A stretch of 6,755 bases of DNA, from NCBI GenBank assembly GCA_016869415.1, contig VGEI01000199.1:1-6755 (forward strand), written 5' to 3'. The translations under genes and the position numbers were made by a program. The stretch comes from Alphaproteobacteria bacterium. GTDB taxonomy: Bacteria; Pseudomonadota; Alphaproteobacteria; CACIAM-22H2. Of the stretch, positions 1 to 5,523 are shown one piece after another. Positions within the stretch are counted from its first letter, which is position 1. Every line of letters starts with the position of its first letter. A model generated the notes under the pieces. It made no database searches, had not been told where the DNA came from, and saw only the letters and a list, made by a program, of their open reading frames with translations.

Positions 1-20
1 GGGATTGTTAAGCCGAATCA

Positions 21-49
21 CCTTATGCTTGCCACCGCACGACATAAGG
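21..49 (+). promoter_or_regulatory. Inverted repeat over the microprotein ribosome-binding site
   Basis: A perfect 7-bp inverted repeat pairs CCTTATG (21-27) with CATAAGG (43-49) around a 15-nt loop. The right arm includes AAGG (46-49), the core of the only Shine-Dalgarno-like sequence ahead of the ATG at 60. As RNA the hairpin would hide that ribosome-binding site; as DNA it could be a dimeric regulator's operator. The repeat is seen directly; both roles are inference. Seven AT-rich pairs with a 15-nt loop make only a modest RNA stem. Confidence 0.4.
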
Positions 50-59
50 ACGGTCGGCA

Positions 60-203
60 ATGCTACCGATCTACTACTGGTGGATGCCCTGGGTGATTGC
101 GGCACGCTGGGCGGCGATCATGATACCGCAGCCGTCGATGCGCGCGCCTCAACCCAGCGCACAAATCATCCCGTTTCCCATCCGGCGGTCGGCCTCCGCG
201 TAG
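60..203 (+). CDS. Putative tryptophan-rich hydrophobic microprotein (47 aa)
   Basis: This small ORF starts at ATG 60 and stops at TAG 201-203. I do not recognise a family. The N-terminal half is hydrophobic and aromatic, with Trp at residues 7, 8, 11 and 17, Tyr at 5-6, and a non-polar run to about residue 22, interrupted by Pro10 and Arg16. The C-terminal half is rich in Pro, Ser, Arg and Ala. It could be a peripheral or inserted membrane peptide. Support for coding: AAGGA lies at 46-50, nine bases before the ATG, and about four fifths of codons end in G or C, clearly more than in the overlapping plus-strand frame 5-235, which would give an unremarkable polar sequence. It converges on pmbA with 15 nt between the stops. 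The main doubt is length: an open frame this short can occur by chance in GC-rich DNA. Confidence 0.42.
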   Translation: MLPIYYWWMPWVIAARWAAIMIPQPSMRAPQPSAQIIPFPIRRSASA

Positions 204-218
204 CCCGACACCTCTGCG

Positions 219-1562
219 TCACACGCCGGCGATAGTCATACCGTCGATGCGCAAGGTTGGTGCATCCGTGCCGTAGCGGAAGGTCAGGTCGCTGGCCGCC
301 GTCAGGTTCCTGAACATGTCGCTGAGGTTGCCGGCCACCGTGATCTCGCTCACCGGATAGGCGAGCTCGCCCTTGTCGATCCAGAAACCGGTGGCGCCGC
401 GGCTGTAATCGCCGGTGACGCCGTTGACACCCATGCCGATCATCTCGGTGATGTAGAGTCCGGACGGGATATCGCGGATCAGCGCCTCGCGGGTCACGCT
501 GCCCGGCTCGAGCCAGAGATTGGTCGCCGAGGGGCCGGGCGGCAAGGAGGTGCCGCGCGAGGCGTGCCCCGTGCTCTTCATCCCGAGCTGTCGGGCCGAA
601 CGCAGGTCGAGGATCCAGGTGGTGAGCACGCCCTTGTCGACGATGGCGCGCCGCGCCGGGGCGAGACCTTCGCCGTCCACCGGCTTCGAGTTGAGCCCGC
701 GCTTGCGGAACGGATCGTCGATGATGGTCACCGAGGCGGGGAAGACCGGCTGATTGAGCTTCGATTTGAGGAAGCTGGTGCCCCGTGCGATCGCAGCGCC
801 GTTGATCGCCCCCGCCAGGTGACGGACGATGCCGCCGGAGATACGCGGGTCATAGACCACCGGAACCTTGCAAGTGTCGACCTTGCGGGGCCCGAGCCGG
901 CGCAGCGCCCGCTCGGCCGCACGCCTTCCGATCTCCTCGGGCTTGTCGAGATCGGCGGCATGGATGACGCTCGACCACTCGAAGTCGCGCTCCATCGCCG
1001 TGCCTTCGCCGGCGATGACGGCCGCGCTGATCGAATGGCTGCTCCGGCCGTAAGTCGCGGCGAAGCCGTTGCTGGCGGCCAGCGCCACCGTGGTGCGGCT
1101 CCAGCCCGCTTCGGCCCCCTCGGAGTTGGTGATGCCCTTGACCGCCAGTGCCGCATCCTCGGCGGCACGGGCGCGCTCGACCAGCAGCTCGGCATCGGGC
1201 TCGACCGGATCGAGCAGATCGAGATCGGGTAGCGAGCGCGCAACATCTGCCGGATCGGCAAGGCCGCAGAACGGATCCTCCGGTGCTGCCCTGGCCATGG
1301 CGACGGCGCGCTCGACCAGCGGATCGACGGTCTGACGCGAGCGGTCGGAGGTCGAGACGATCGCCTGCCGCTTGCCGATGAAGACACGCAGGCCGAGATC
1401 CTGGCCCTCGGCGCGCTCGAGCTTCTCGAGCTTGCCCAGGCGCCGGGCGTGACTCAGCGACCAGCCCTCGACGAGGAGGGCATCGGCAGCATCGGCGCCG
1501 GCGCGCCTCGCGCGAGCCAGCAGGTCGGAGAGGAAGTCGAGGTGGGAAGAAGCGTCGGGCAT
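219..1562 (-). CDS. pmbA: PmbA/TldE subunit of the TldD-TldE metalloprotease
   Basis: This 447-aa protein is close to the roughly 450 aa of E. coli PmbA (TldE) and appears full length. In the characterised family, TldE pairs with TldD in a cytosolic complex that degrades unfolded peptides, matures microcin B17 and helps degrade the CcdA antitoxin. TldD carries the zinc-binding HExxxH motif; none is present here, which assigns this to the TldE side. Family landmarks are GLRVFIGKRQAIVSTSD at about 57-73, ITNSEGAEAGWSRT at 144-157, IDDPFRKRG around 281-289, TGHASRG at 331-337, and the glycine-rich GVNGVTGDYSRGATGFWI near 378-395 followed by YPVSEITVAGNL. The ATG at 1562 is supported by GGAG (plus-strand 1568-1571) five bases upstream. 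No tldD lies in the window. It is transcribed divergently from the toxin-antitoxin operon; a possible functional link is only inference. Confidence 0.95.
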   Translation of the reverse strand: MPDASSHLDFLSDLLARARRAGADAADALLVEGWSLSHARRLGKLEKLERAEGQDLGLRVFIGKRQAIVSTSDRSRQTVDPLVERAVAMARAAPEDPFCGLADPADVARSLPDLDLLDPVEPDAELLVERARAAEDAALAVKGITNSEGAEAGWSRTTVALAASNGFAATYGRSSHSISAAVIAGEGTAMERDFEWSSVIHAADLDKPEEIGRRAAERALRRLGPRKVDTCKVPVVYDPRISGGIVRHLAGAINGAAIARGTSFLKSKLNQPVFPASVTIIDDPFRKRGLNSKPVDGEGLAPARRAIVDKGVLTTWILDLRSARQLGMKSTGHASRGTSLPPGPSATNLWLEPGSVTREALIRDIPSGLYITEMIGMGVNGVTGDYSRGATGFWIDKGELAYPVSEITVAGNLSDMFRNLTAASDLTFRYGTDAPTLRIDGMTIAGV

Positions 1563-1587
1563 GGGGACTCCGGAGTGCGTGCCTCGG

Positions 1588-1593
1588 AATATA
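1588..1593 (-). promoter_or_regulatory. Possible -10 element for pmbA
   Basis: The minus strand reads TATATT here, five of six matches to TATAAT, which would place the transcription start near 1581 and give a short leader of about 19 nt containing the GGAG ribosome-binding site. I see no good -35 hexamer at 16-18 bp, so this is a weak call. Confidence 0.3.
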
Positions 1594-1663
1594 GGGAGCC
1601 GTGGCGGGTGGGGCTACAGGAGCACCGACACGGCTTCGGCCCCTCGCCGGTCCGGCCTCTCTC

Positions 1664-1691
1664 TTGACGCCAAATATGGTCCAGTTAAAAT
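1664..1691 (+). promoter_or_regulatory. Promoter of the antitoxin-toxin operon
   Basis: TTGACG (1664-1669, five of six matches to the -35 consensus) is followed after 16 bp by TAAAAT (1686-1691, five of six matches to the -10 consensus). Transcription would be expected to start about seven bases later, at or next to A1699, the first base of an in-frame ATG. That predicts a leaderless or nearly leaderless mRNA, consistent with the absence of any Shine-Dalgarno sequence upstream. The hexamers are seen; the start site is inferred. Confidence 0.6.
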
Positions 1692-1700
1692 GGACCATAT
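1674..1700 (+). promoter_or_regulatory. Palindromic operator of the toxin-antitoxin operon
   Basis: A perfect inverted repeat has arms ATATGGTCCA (1674-1683) and TGGACCATAT (1691-1700) with a 7-bp spacer. The left arm sits between the -35 and -10 hexamers. The right arm begins on the last base of the -10 and runs into the ATG at 1699. Phd/YefM antitoxins, alone or with their toxin, typically repress their own operon through such palindromes at the promoter. A bound dimer here would block RNA polymerase. The sequence symmetry is certain; the binding partner is inferred from family behaviour. Confidence 0.7.
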
Positions 1701-1971
1701 GAATGATCCCTTAGAGAAAGCCGTTGCGGAGATCGGTGTCACCGCGTTCAAGGGCCGCTGCCTGGAGCTGATCGACGACGTGGCCAAAGGCAGGAAGAAG
1801 CGCGTGTTGCTGACCAAGCGCGGGCGGGCCGTCGCGGCTCTCGTGCCGCTGGAGGACAAGACGGCACGCAAGCGCGATCCGTGGGGTGGATTGCGGGGCA
1901 CAGTGACGATTCCGGCCGGCCTCGACCTAACCCGGCCTGTCGGTGAGGCGTGGAGCGCCGAGGTCGAGTGA
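1699..1971 (+). CDS. Type II antitoxin, Phd/YefM family
   Basis: This 90-aa protein (from ATG 1699) is the antitoxin partner of the adjacent VapC. Residues 13-50 match the Phd/YefM DNA-binding fold in its common short form: VTAFKGRCLELIDDVAKG, then a basic strand RVLLTKRGRAVAALVP. The remainder (about 51-90) is a charged, probably flexible tail ending WSAEVE, the region that usually wraps the toxin. An in-frame ATG at 1690 would add only three residues, but it lies inside the predicted -10 hexamer; 1699 matches the expected transcription start, so I chose it. The open frame extends further upstream without stops, but that part overlaps the promoter and does not resemble the family. Its stop codon overlaps the vapC start. 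It probably represses its own operon through the palindrome at 1674-1700. Family assignment is firm; the exact start is moderately sure. Confidence 0.88.
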   Translation: MNDPLEKAVAEIGVTAFKGRCLELIDDVAKGRKKRVLLTKRGRAVAALVPLEDKTARKRDPWGGLRGTVTIPAGLDLTRPVGEAWSAEVE

Positions 1972-2405
1972 ACACGGCGCCGCGGCGGCGGCCGGCCCCG
2001 GTCCTGCTCGACACCTGTGCGGCGCTGTGGCTTGCCAACGGCGATCCGCTGAGTGCTGCCGGACTGGCCGCCATCCGCGGTGCAGTCCGGCAGGGTGCTG
2101 GAGTTTACGTCTCGCCCATCTCCGCCTGGGAGATCAGCCTGCTTGCTGCCCGTGGCCGGCTGGGGCTGTCGATGCCGGCCCGGGAATGGTTCGATGCGCT
2201 GTTGGAGCTGCCCGGCCTCCGGCTGGCCGAGCTGACGGCCGACATCCTCATCGACTCGAACATGCTGGGACATGACCCGCCGCGCGATCCGGCCGACCGG
2301 ATCTTGGTCGCGACCGCTCGCGCTCTCGGCGCACCTGTCGTGACCCGCGACCGGCAGATCGTCGACTACGCCAAGGGCGGGCACGTCGAGGCGGTCGTGT
2401 GCTGA
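1968..2405 (+). CDS. vapC: VapC-type PIN-domain toxin ribonuclease
   Basis: This 145-aa protein is a single PIN domain, the Mg2+-dependent RNase fold of VapC toxins, which usually cleave tRNA or rRNA and halt translation when the antitoxin is lost. The acidic active-site set is visible: Asp15 in LLDTCAALWL, Glu55 in SAWEIS, Asp110 in PRDPADRILVATA and Asp128 in VTRDRQI. All four are intact, so it should be active. I chose GTG 1968 as start because GTGA at 1968-1971 overlaps the antitoxin stop, the usual coupling in such pairs. GAGG at 1960-1963 is close upstream. A GTG at 1950 would add six residues and is the alternative. The RNA target cannot be read from the sequence. Downstream it converges on ubiD after 30 nt. 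Confidence 0.93.
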   Translation: MNTAPRRRPAPVLLDTCAALWLANGDPLSAAGLAAIRGAVRQGAGVYVSPISAWEISLLAARGRLGLSMPAREWFDALLELPGLRLAELTADILIDSNMLGHDPPRDPADRILVATARALGAPVVTRDRQIVDYAKGGHVEAVVC

Positions 2406-2435
2406 AAGCTCCGGCTGCCGCCGCTGAAGGGCCTG

Positions 2436-3944
2436 CTATTTCCAGATCGGCTTGCCCGAGCCGGGCAGGCCGAGGCGCGGCCATTTCTCGCTCACCGCGC
2501 GGATCACCTCGTCGCTCATGCGGATCTTGGTGCCCCAGTCGCGCTTGGTCTCCGGCGGCCACTTGTTGGTGGCGTCGAGGCCGATCTTGCCACCCAGCCC
2601 CGACTCGGGCGAAGCGAAGTCGAGATAGTCGATCGGCGTGTTCTCGACCACCGTGATGTCGCGCGCCGGGTCCATGCGGGTGGAGACCGCCCACATCACG
2701 TCCTTCCAGTCGCGTGCGTTGATGTCGTCGTCCACCACGATGACCCATTTCGTGTACATGAACTGCCGCAGGTAGGACCACACGGCCATCATCAGGCGCT
2801 TGGCGTGGCCGGGATAGGCCTTGCGTATCGACACCACGCCGATGCGATAGGAGCAGCCTTCCGGCGGCAGCCAGAAATCGACGATCTCCGGGAATTGCTG
2901 CTTGAGCAGCGGCACGAAGACCTCGTTGAGCGCCTCGCCCAGCACCGAGGGCTCGTCGGGCGGCCTGCCGGTGAAGGTCGAAAGATAGATGGGTTCGCGC
3001 CGCATGGTGATGGCGCTCACCGTGAAGACCGGGAATTTCTCGACCGCGTTGTAGTAGCCGGTGTGGTCGCCGTAGGGGCCCTCGTCGCCGTACTCGTCGA
3101 GGCTGACATGCCCTTCGATGACGATCTCGGCCTCGGCCGGCACCTTGAGCGGCACGGTCTTGCAGTCGACCAGCTCGACCCGTTTGCCGCGCAGCAGCCC
3201 GGCGAACTGGTACTCCGACAGCGTGTCGGGCACGGGTGTCACCGCCGCGAGGATGGTGCCGGGATCGGCGCCGATCACGGCGGCGGCGGGCAGGGGCTCG
3301 CGCTTCTCCTTCGCCCAGCGCTGATGGTGCTGCGCCCCGCCGCGATGCTTGAGCCAGCGCATCAGCGTGCGGTCGCGGCCGGTGACCTGCATGCGGTAGA
3401 TGCCGAGATTGTAATTGTCCTCGCGCTTGCCCGTCGGCCCCTTGGTCACCACCAGTGGCCAGGTGATCAGCGGGGCGGGCTCGTTCGGCCAGCAGGTCTG
3501 GATGGGCAGCTTTCCGAGATCGATGTCGGTACCCTTGAGCACGACCTCCTGGCAGGGTGCGGCCGAGGCCGTCTTCGGCTTCATCGACATCACGGTCTTG
3601 GCCAGCGGCAGCAGCTCGATGGCGTCGCGCCAGCTTTCCGGCGGCTCGGGCTGGCGCAGGAAGGCCAGCGTCTCGCCGACCTCGCGCAGCTGGTGCGGCT
3701 CGCGGTCCATGCCCCAGGCGACGCGCTCGACCGTGCCGAACAGGTTGACCAGCACCGGCATGGCGGCGCGTTTGCCGTCGGCGCCCATGACGTTCTCGAA
3801 CAGCACGGCCGGGCCCTGCTCGGCCAGCAGCCGCGTCTGAATCTCGGTCATCTCCAGCACGGTCGACACCGGCTCGCGCACGCGCACGAGGCGGCCGTCG
3901 CGCTCGAGCCGGGCGATGAAATCGCGCAAGGAGGCGTAGGGCAT
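2436..3944 (-). CDS. ubiD: UbiD, prenylated-FMN-dependent polyprenyl-4-hydroxybenzoate decarboxylase
   Basis: This 502-aa protein corresponds along its whole length to E. coli UbiD (497 aa). It removes the carboxylate from polyprenyl-4-hydroxybenzoate in ubiquinone synthesis, using prenylated FMN made by UbiX and a divalent metal. Landmarks are the N-terminal LRDFIARLERDG (6-17), PAPLITWPL (156-164), the cofactor and metal segment NLGIYRMQV (179-187), MRWLKHRGGA (195-204), TPVPDTLSEYQFAGLLRG (236-253), EGPYGDHTGYYN (288-299), and near the C-terminus LDATNKWPPETKRDWG (456-471). By correspondence with the E. coli enzyme, Asn179 and Glu244 should bind metal and Asp293 should be the catalytic acid; all are present. 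These features favour true UbiD over ferulate or other aromatic decarboxylases of the superfamily. The ATG at 3944 aligns with the E. coli N-terminus but has no Shine-Dalgarno sequence. No ubiX or other ubi gene is in the window. Confidence 0.96.
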   Translation of the reverse strand: MPYASLRDFIARLERDGRLVRVREPVSTVLEMTEIQTRLLAEQGPAVLFENVMGADGKRAAMPVLVNLFGTVERVAWGMDREPHQLREVGETLAFLRQPEPPESWRDAIELLPLAKTVMSMKPKTASAAPCQEVVLKGTDIDLGKLPIQTCWPNEPAPLITWPLVVTKGPTGKREDNYNLGIYRMQVTGRDRTLMRWLKHRGGAQHHQRWAKEKREPLPAAAVIGADPGTILAAVTPVPDTLSEYQFAGLLRGKRVELVDCKTVPLKVPAEAEIVIEGHVSLDEYGDEGPYGDHTGYYNAVEKFPVFTVSAITMRREPIYLSTFTGRPPDEPSVLGEALNEVFVPLLKQQFPEIVDFWLPPEGCSYRIGVVSIRKAYPGHAKRLMMAVWSYLRQFMYTKWVIVVDDDINARDWKDVMWAVSTRMDPARDITVVENTPIDYLDFASPESGLGGKIGLDATNKWPPETKRDWGTKIRMSDEVIRAVSEKWPRLGLPGSGKPIWK

Positions 3945-3953
3945 GGCGCCCGG

Positions 3954-3982
3954 ACTATACGAGAGAGGTCACGCTTGGCCAA
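3954..3982 (-). promoter_or_regulatory. Promoter of ubiD
   Basis: On the minus strand TTGGCC (plus coordinates 3977-3982, four of six matches to the -35 consensus) is followed after 17 bp by TATAGT (3954-3959, five of six matches to the -10). The -35 lies in the 8-bp palindrome TTGGCCAA (3975-3982). Transcription would start about 3947, only a few bases before the ATG at 3944, predicting a leader too short for a Shine-Dalgarno sequence. Hexamers are seen; activity is inferred. Confidence 0.5.
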
Positions 3983-4185
3983 CCAGTCGCAGACCCGCAC
4001 CATGCAAGGATGTGCGATCGATACCTGGACCCGCTGCCCGGGCACCGACCGACGTTGGACTTGGGCGCGACCTGACGTGTGTGCTTGCGACCTTGGAGCC
4101 GAGCGGGGCCTGTTAAGTGCAAGGCTGCCACATTGCGTCGAAAAGGTGGCGGCAATTTTCTTAGCCTGCAAGCCGTTGAAAAACC

Positions 4186-4223
4186 GGAAGGCGGCGATGT
4201 CCAATAATGTCCAATGTGTCTAA
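4186..4223 (+). other. Ribosome-binding site with an 8-codon mini-ORF
   Basis: GGAAGG (4186-4191), a near-ideal Shine-Dalgarno sequence, lies five bases before ATG 4197. The frame reads eight codons, MSNNVQCV, and stops at TAA 4221-4223. No gene follows on this strand for over a kilobase, so a leader peptide for a downstream gene is not obvious. It may be the intact start of a gene whose body has been lost, a functional tiny ORF, or chance. Low confidence that it is translated. Confidence 0.25.
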
Positions 4224-4224
4224 T
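4197..4224 (+). repeat. Short tandem repeat TGTCCAAT x2 plus TGTCTAAT
   Basis: ATGTCCAAT occurs at 4197-4205 and again at 4207-4215, and a third, one-mismatch copy TGTCTAAT is at 4217-4224. The units are spaced 10 and 9 bp, about one helical turn. Such same-face spacing is typical of direct-repeat operator sites, but no known binding protein can be assigned. On the minus strand the unit reads ATTGGACA. Confidence 0.55.
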
Positions 4225-4366
4225 ATCGCGTGCAACCTGCCTTATTTATGAGGCTCCCCGATAATTTTTTTCCGGCTCCTCTGTACATAACGTCTCGTCA
4301 TCCCCATATGCGTTCTGCCGGGGTTGTCGGTAGCCGGCCCGATCTTTCTCATCGTGAATAGCGACT

Positions 4367-4398
4367 GACCTGGGGGTCTGACGGGCGATTGCCCTGTC
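4367..4398 (-). terminator. Weak hairpins after zntB, possible transcription end
   Basis: Starting 8 nt past the zntB stop are two small stems. GACGGGC (4380-4386) pairs with GCCC-GTC (4391-4398, one bulged T) around a GATT loop, and GACC (4367-4370) pairs with GGTC (4375-4378). No T-run follows on the minus strand, so this is not a standard intrinsic terminator. At most it is a pause site or a 3'-end-protecting structure. Confidence 0.25.
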
Positions 4399-4406
4399 GG
4401 TACGGT

Positions 4407-5429
4407 CTACAGCCACTTCAGGCGGCGCAGGATCCAGATCTCGATGGGGAACATGATCGCGACGACCGCGATGACAATGGCAAAGGCCCAGGGGTGGTCG
4501 TGGAAGGGAATGCCCTGCACGTTGGTGCCCAGCAGGCCGGCGATCAGGCTGGGCGGCAGCAGCAGTGCCGCGATGGTGGTCAGGCGGTTCGAGGAGCGGG
4601 CCTGCTGCTCGGCGATCTGCGCCGCCAGATCCTCGTGCAGGATGGTCGTGCGGTCGCGGATGGCGTCGAGGTTCTCCAGGTAGCGCAGAACCTTGTCGGT
4701 CACCTCACGCAGGCGGATCTTGTCGCGTTTCGACAGCCAGGTGGCGTCCTCGACCTGCAGCCGGAACAGCGCCTCGCGCTGCGGCGCCAGGTAGCGGCGC
4801 AGGTTGATCGACTGCCGCCGCAGGTCGCTGAGGGCGTGGCGGCACTGGGCGCTGTCGCGCTCGAGCAGGGTGTCGTCGAGCGCGTCGGTGTCGTCCTCGA
4901 GCTCGGCGATCGTCGGCTCGAGATAGGCGACGATCTTCTCGGCAATCGCGGTGAACAGCTCACCGCTGTTCTTCGGCCCCCGGCCGGCGACCAGCGCCTC
5001 GCGGATGTGGCGCAGGGCCATGAGGAAGTGGTCGCGGTCGCGCAGGCTGATCAGGCGGTTGGCGTCGACCCAGAGATGGATCGGCACGAGGTCGAGCGTG
5101 CGGTCCTGGTCGCCGCGGTTGATGCCGCGCAGCACGGCCAGCAGGGCGTCGTCGTAGTCGTCGATGCGCGGTCTGGTGTCCTCGGCCAGCAGGGCTTCGG
5201 CGACAATGGGGTCGATGCCGCTACGCTCGCGCACCCAGCGCTGGGCGTGCTCGTCGTCGCGTTCGAGATGGATCCACAGCACGCCCTGCTCGGGCCGCCA
5301 TCCGGGAAGCTGGTCCCAGCCGAGGTCGTAGCAGCCGCCGCGGCCATCGAGGACGCAGGCGAAGCGCAGGCCCGTCTGCTCGCCGTATTTCAGCGCGAAC
5401 GTGTCCTTGGTGGTCCCCTGGTCGGGCAT
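4407..5429 (-). CDS. zntB: ZntB-like CorA-family divalent cation transporter
   Basis: This 340-aa inner-membrane protein belongs to the CorA/ZntB family, homopentameric channels or transporters; ZntB members handle Zn2+ and related cations. The large N-terminal cytoplasmic domain (about 1-250) includes the family-like segment SGIDPIVAEALLAEDTRPR (70-88) and IHLWVDANRLISLRD (117-131). A long charged helix follows (about 165-280), leading into two C-terminal transmembrane helices, about 284-302 and 313-333. The short loop between them opens with GTNVQGIP (301-308), in place of the canonical GMN signature. The C-terminus ends in the positively charged RRLKWL typical of ZntB. Length and topology match the family. 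The ATG at 5429 is preceded by GAAGG about six bases upstream. It is a single gene, divergent from the oxygenase-like gene. Substrate (zinc versus magnesium or others) is inferred from the family branch only. Confidence 0.9.
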   Translation of the reverse strand: MPDQGTTKDTFALKYGEQTGLRFACVLDGRGGCYDLGWDQLPGWRPEQGVLWIHLERDDEHAQRWVRERSGIDPIVAEALLAEDTRPRIDDYDDALLAVLRGINRGDQDRTLDLVPIHLWVDANRLISLRDRDHFLMALRHIREALVAGRGPKNSGELFTAIAEKIVAYLEPTIAELEDDTDALDDTLLERDSAQCRHALSDLRRQSINLRRYLAPQREALFRLQVEDATWLSKRDKIRLREVTDKVLRYLENLDAIRDRTTILHEDLAAQIAEQQARSSNRLTTIAALLLPPSLIAGLLGTNVQGIPFHDHPWAFAIVIAVVAIMFPIEIWILRRLKWL

Positions 5430-5458
5430 GGTCCCGCCTTCACCGATCGGTCCGCTGG

Positions 5459-5464
5459 ATTGTA
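5459..5464 (-). promoter_or_regulatory. Possible -10 element for zntB
   Basis: The minus strand reads TACAAT, five of six matches to TATAAT, placing a transcription start near 5452 and giving a leader of roughly 22 nt that includes the GAAGG ribosome-binding site. The -35 region is poor: TGGCCG at 17 bp has only three matches. It lies in the 94-bp divergent spacer shared with the plus-strand gene at 5524. Confidence 0.35.
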
Positions 5465-5523
5465 GGACTACCCCTGAACGCCGGCCAGCCCTGTCGTGGC
5501 CGCCGAAGTGTTATGACCATGGC

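Larger units (their letters stand above)
3945..4406. other. 462-nt spacer without a convincing large gene
   Basis: This gap lies upstream of ubiD and downstream of zntB. It contains the ubiD promoter at its left end, an AT-richer patch from about 4140 to 4315 with a T7 run near 4264-4270, a tandem repeat at 4197-4224, a ribosome-binding site with an 8-codon ORF at 4186-4223, and weak hairpins at 4367-4398 just past the zntB stop. Longer open frames crossing it on either strand (for example minus-strand 3955-4155 and 3848-4204, and the plus-strand tail of 2805-4223) show no recognisable protein features. I found no tRNA or known riboswitch pattern. It could be the relic of a lost gene, or it could encode a small RNA; neither is shown. 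Confidence 0.6.

Noticed and set aside
5..235. A 76-codon plus-strand frame at the left edge
   Set aside because: It lacks coding-like third-position bias and overlaps the better-supported frame at 60-203 and the pmbA end.
850..1698. A 282-codon minus-strand frame overlapping pmbA and the divergent promoter
   Set aside because: Arg/Gly/Ala-rich, in a different frame from PmbA, whose motifs explain the same DNA; it also runs through the antitoxin operator.
2406..2435. Bidirectional terminator between vapC and ubiD
   Set aside because: Only a 4-bp CGGC/GCCG stem is visible and there is no T-run on either strand.
3848..4204. Minus-strand frames (3848-4204, 3955-4155) in the ubiD upstream region
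   Set aside because: No recognisable protein features, no ribosome-binding site noted, and they cross the likely ubiD promoter and the start of ubiD in the wrong frame.
2805..4223. A 472-codon open frame on the plus strand, antisense to ubiD
   Set aside because: It mirrors ubiD, a full-length recognised enzyme, and has the His/Gly/Asp/Leu-heavy composition typical of antisense frames in GC-rich genes. No ribosome-binding site or family feature was seen.
4235..4275. T7 run near 4264-4270 as an intrinsic terminator
   Set aside because: No GC-rich stem precedes the T-run on the plus strand, and no gene upstream on that strand needs it.
4389..5465. A 358-codon open frame on the plus strand, antisense to zntB
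   Set aside because: Same reason: a shadow of a recognised transporter with biased Gln/Val/Gly/Asp composition and no domain.
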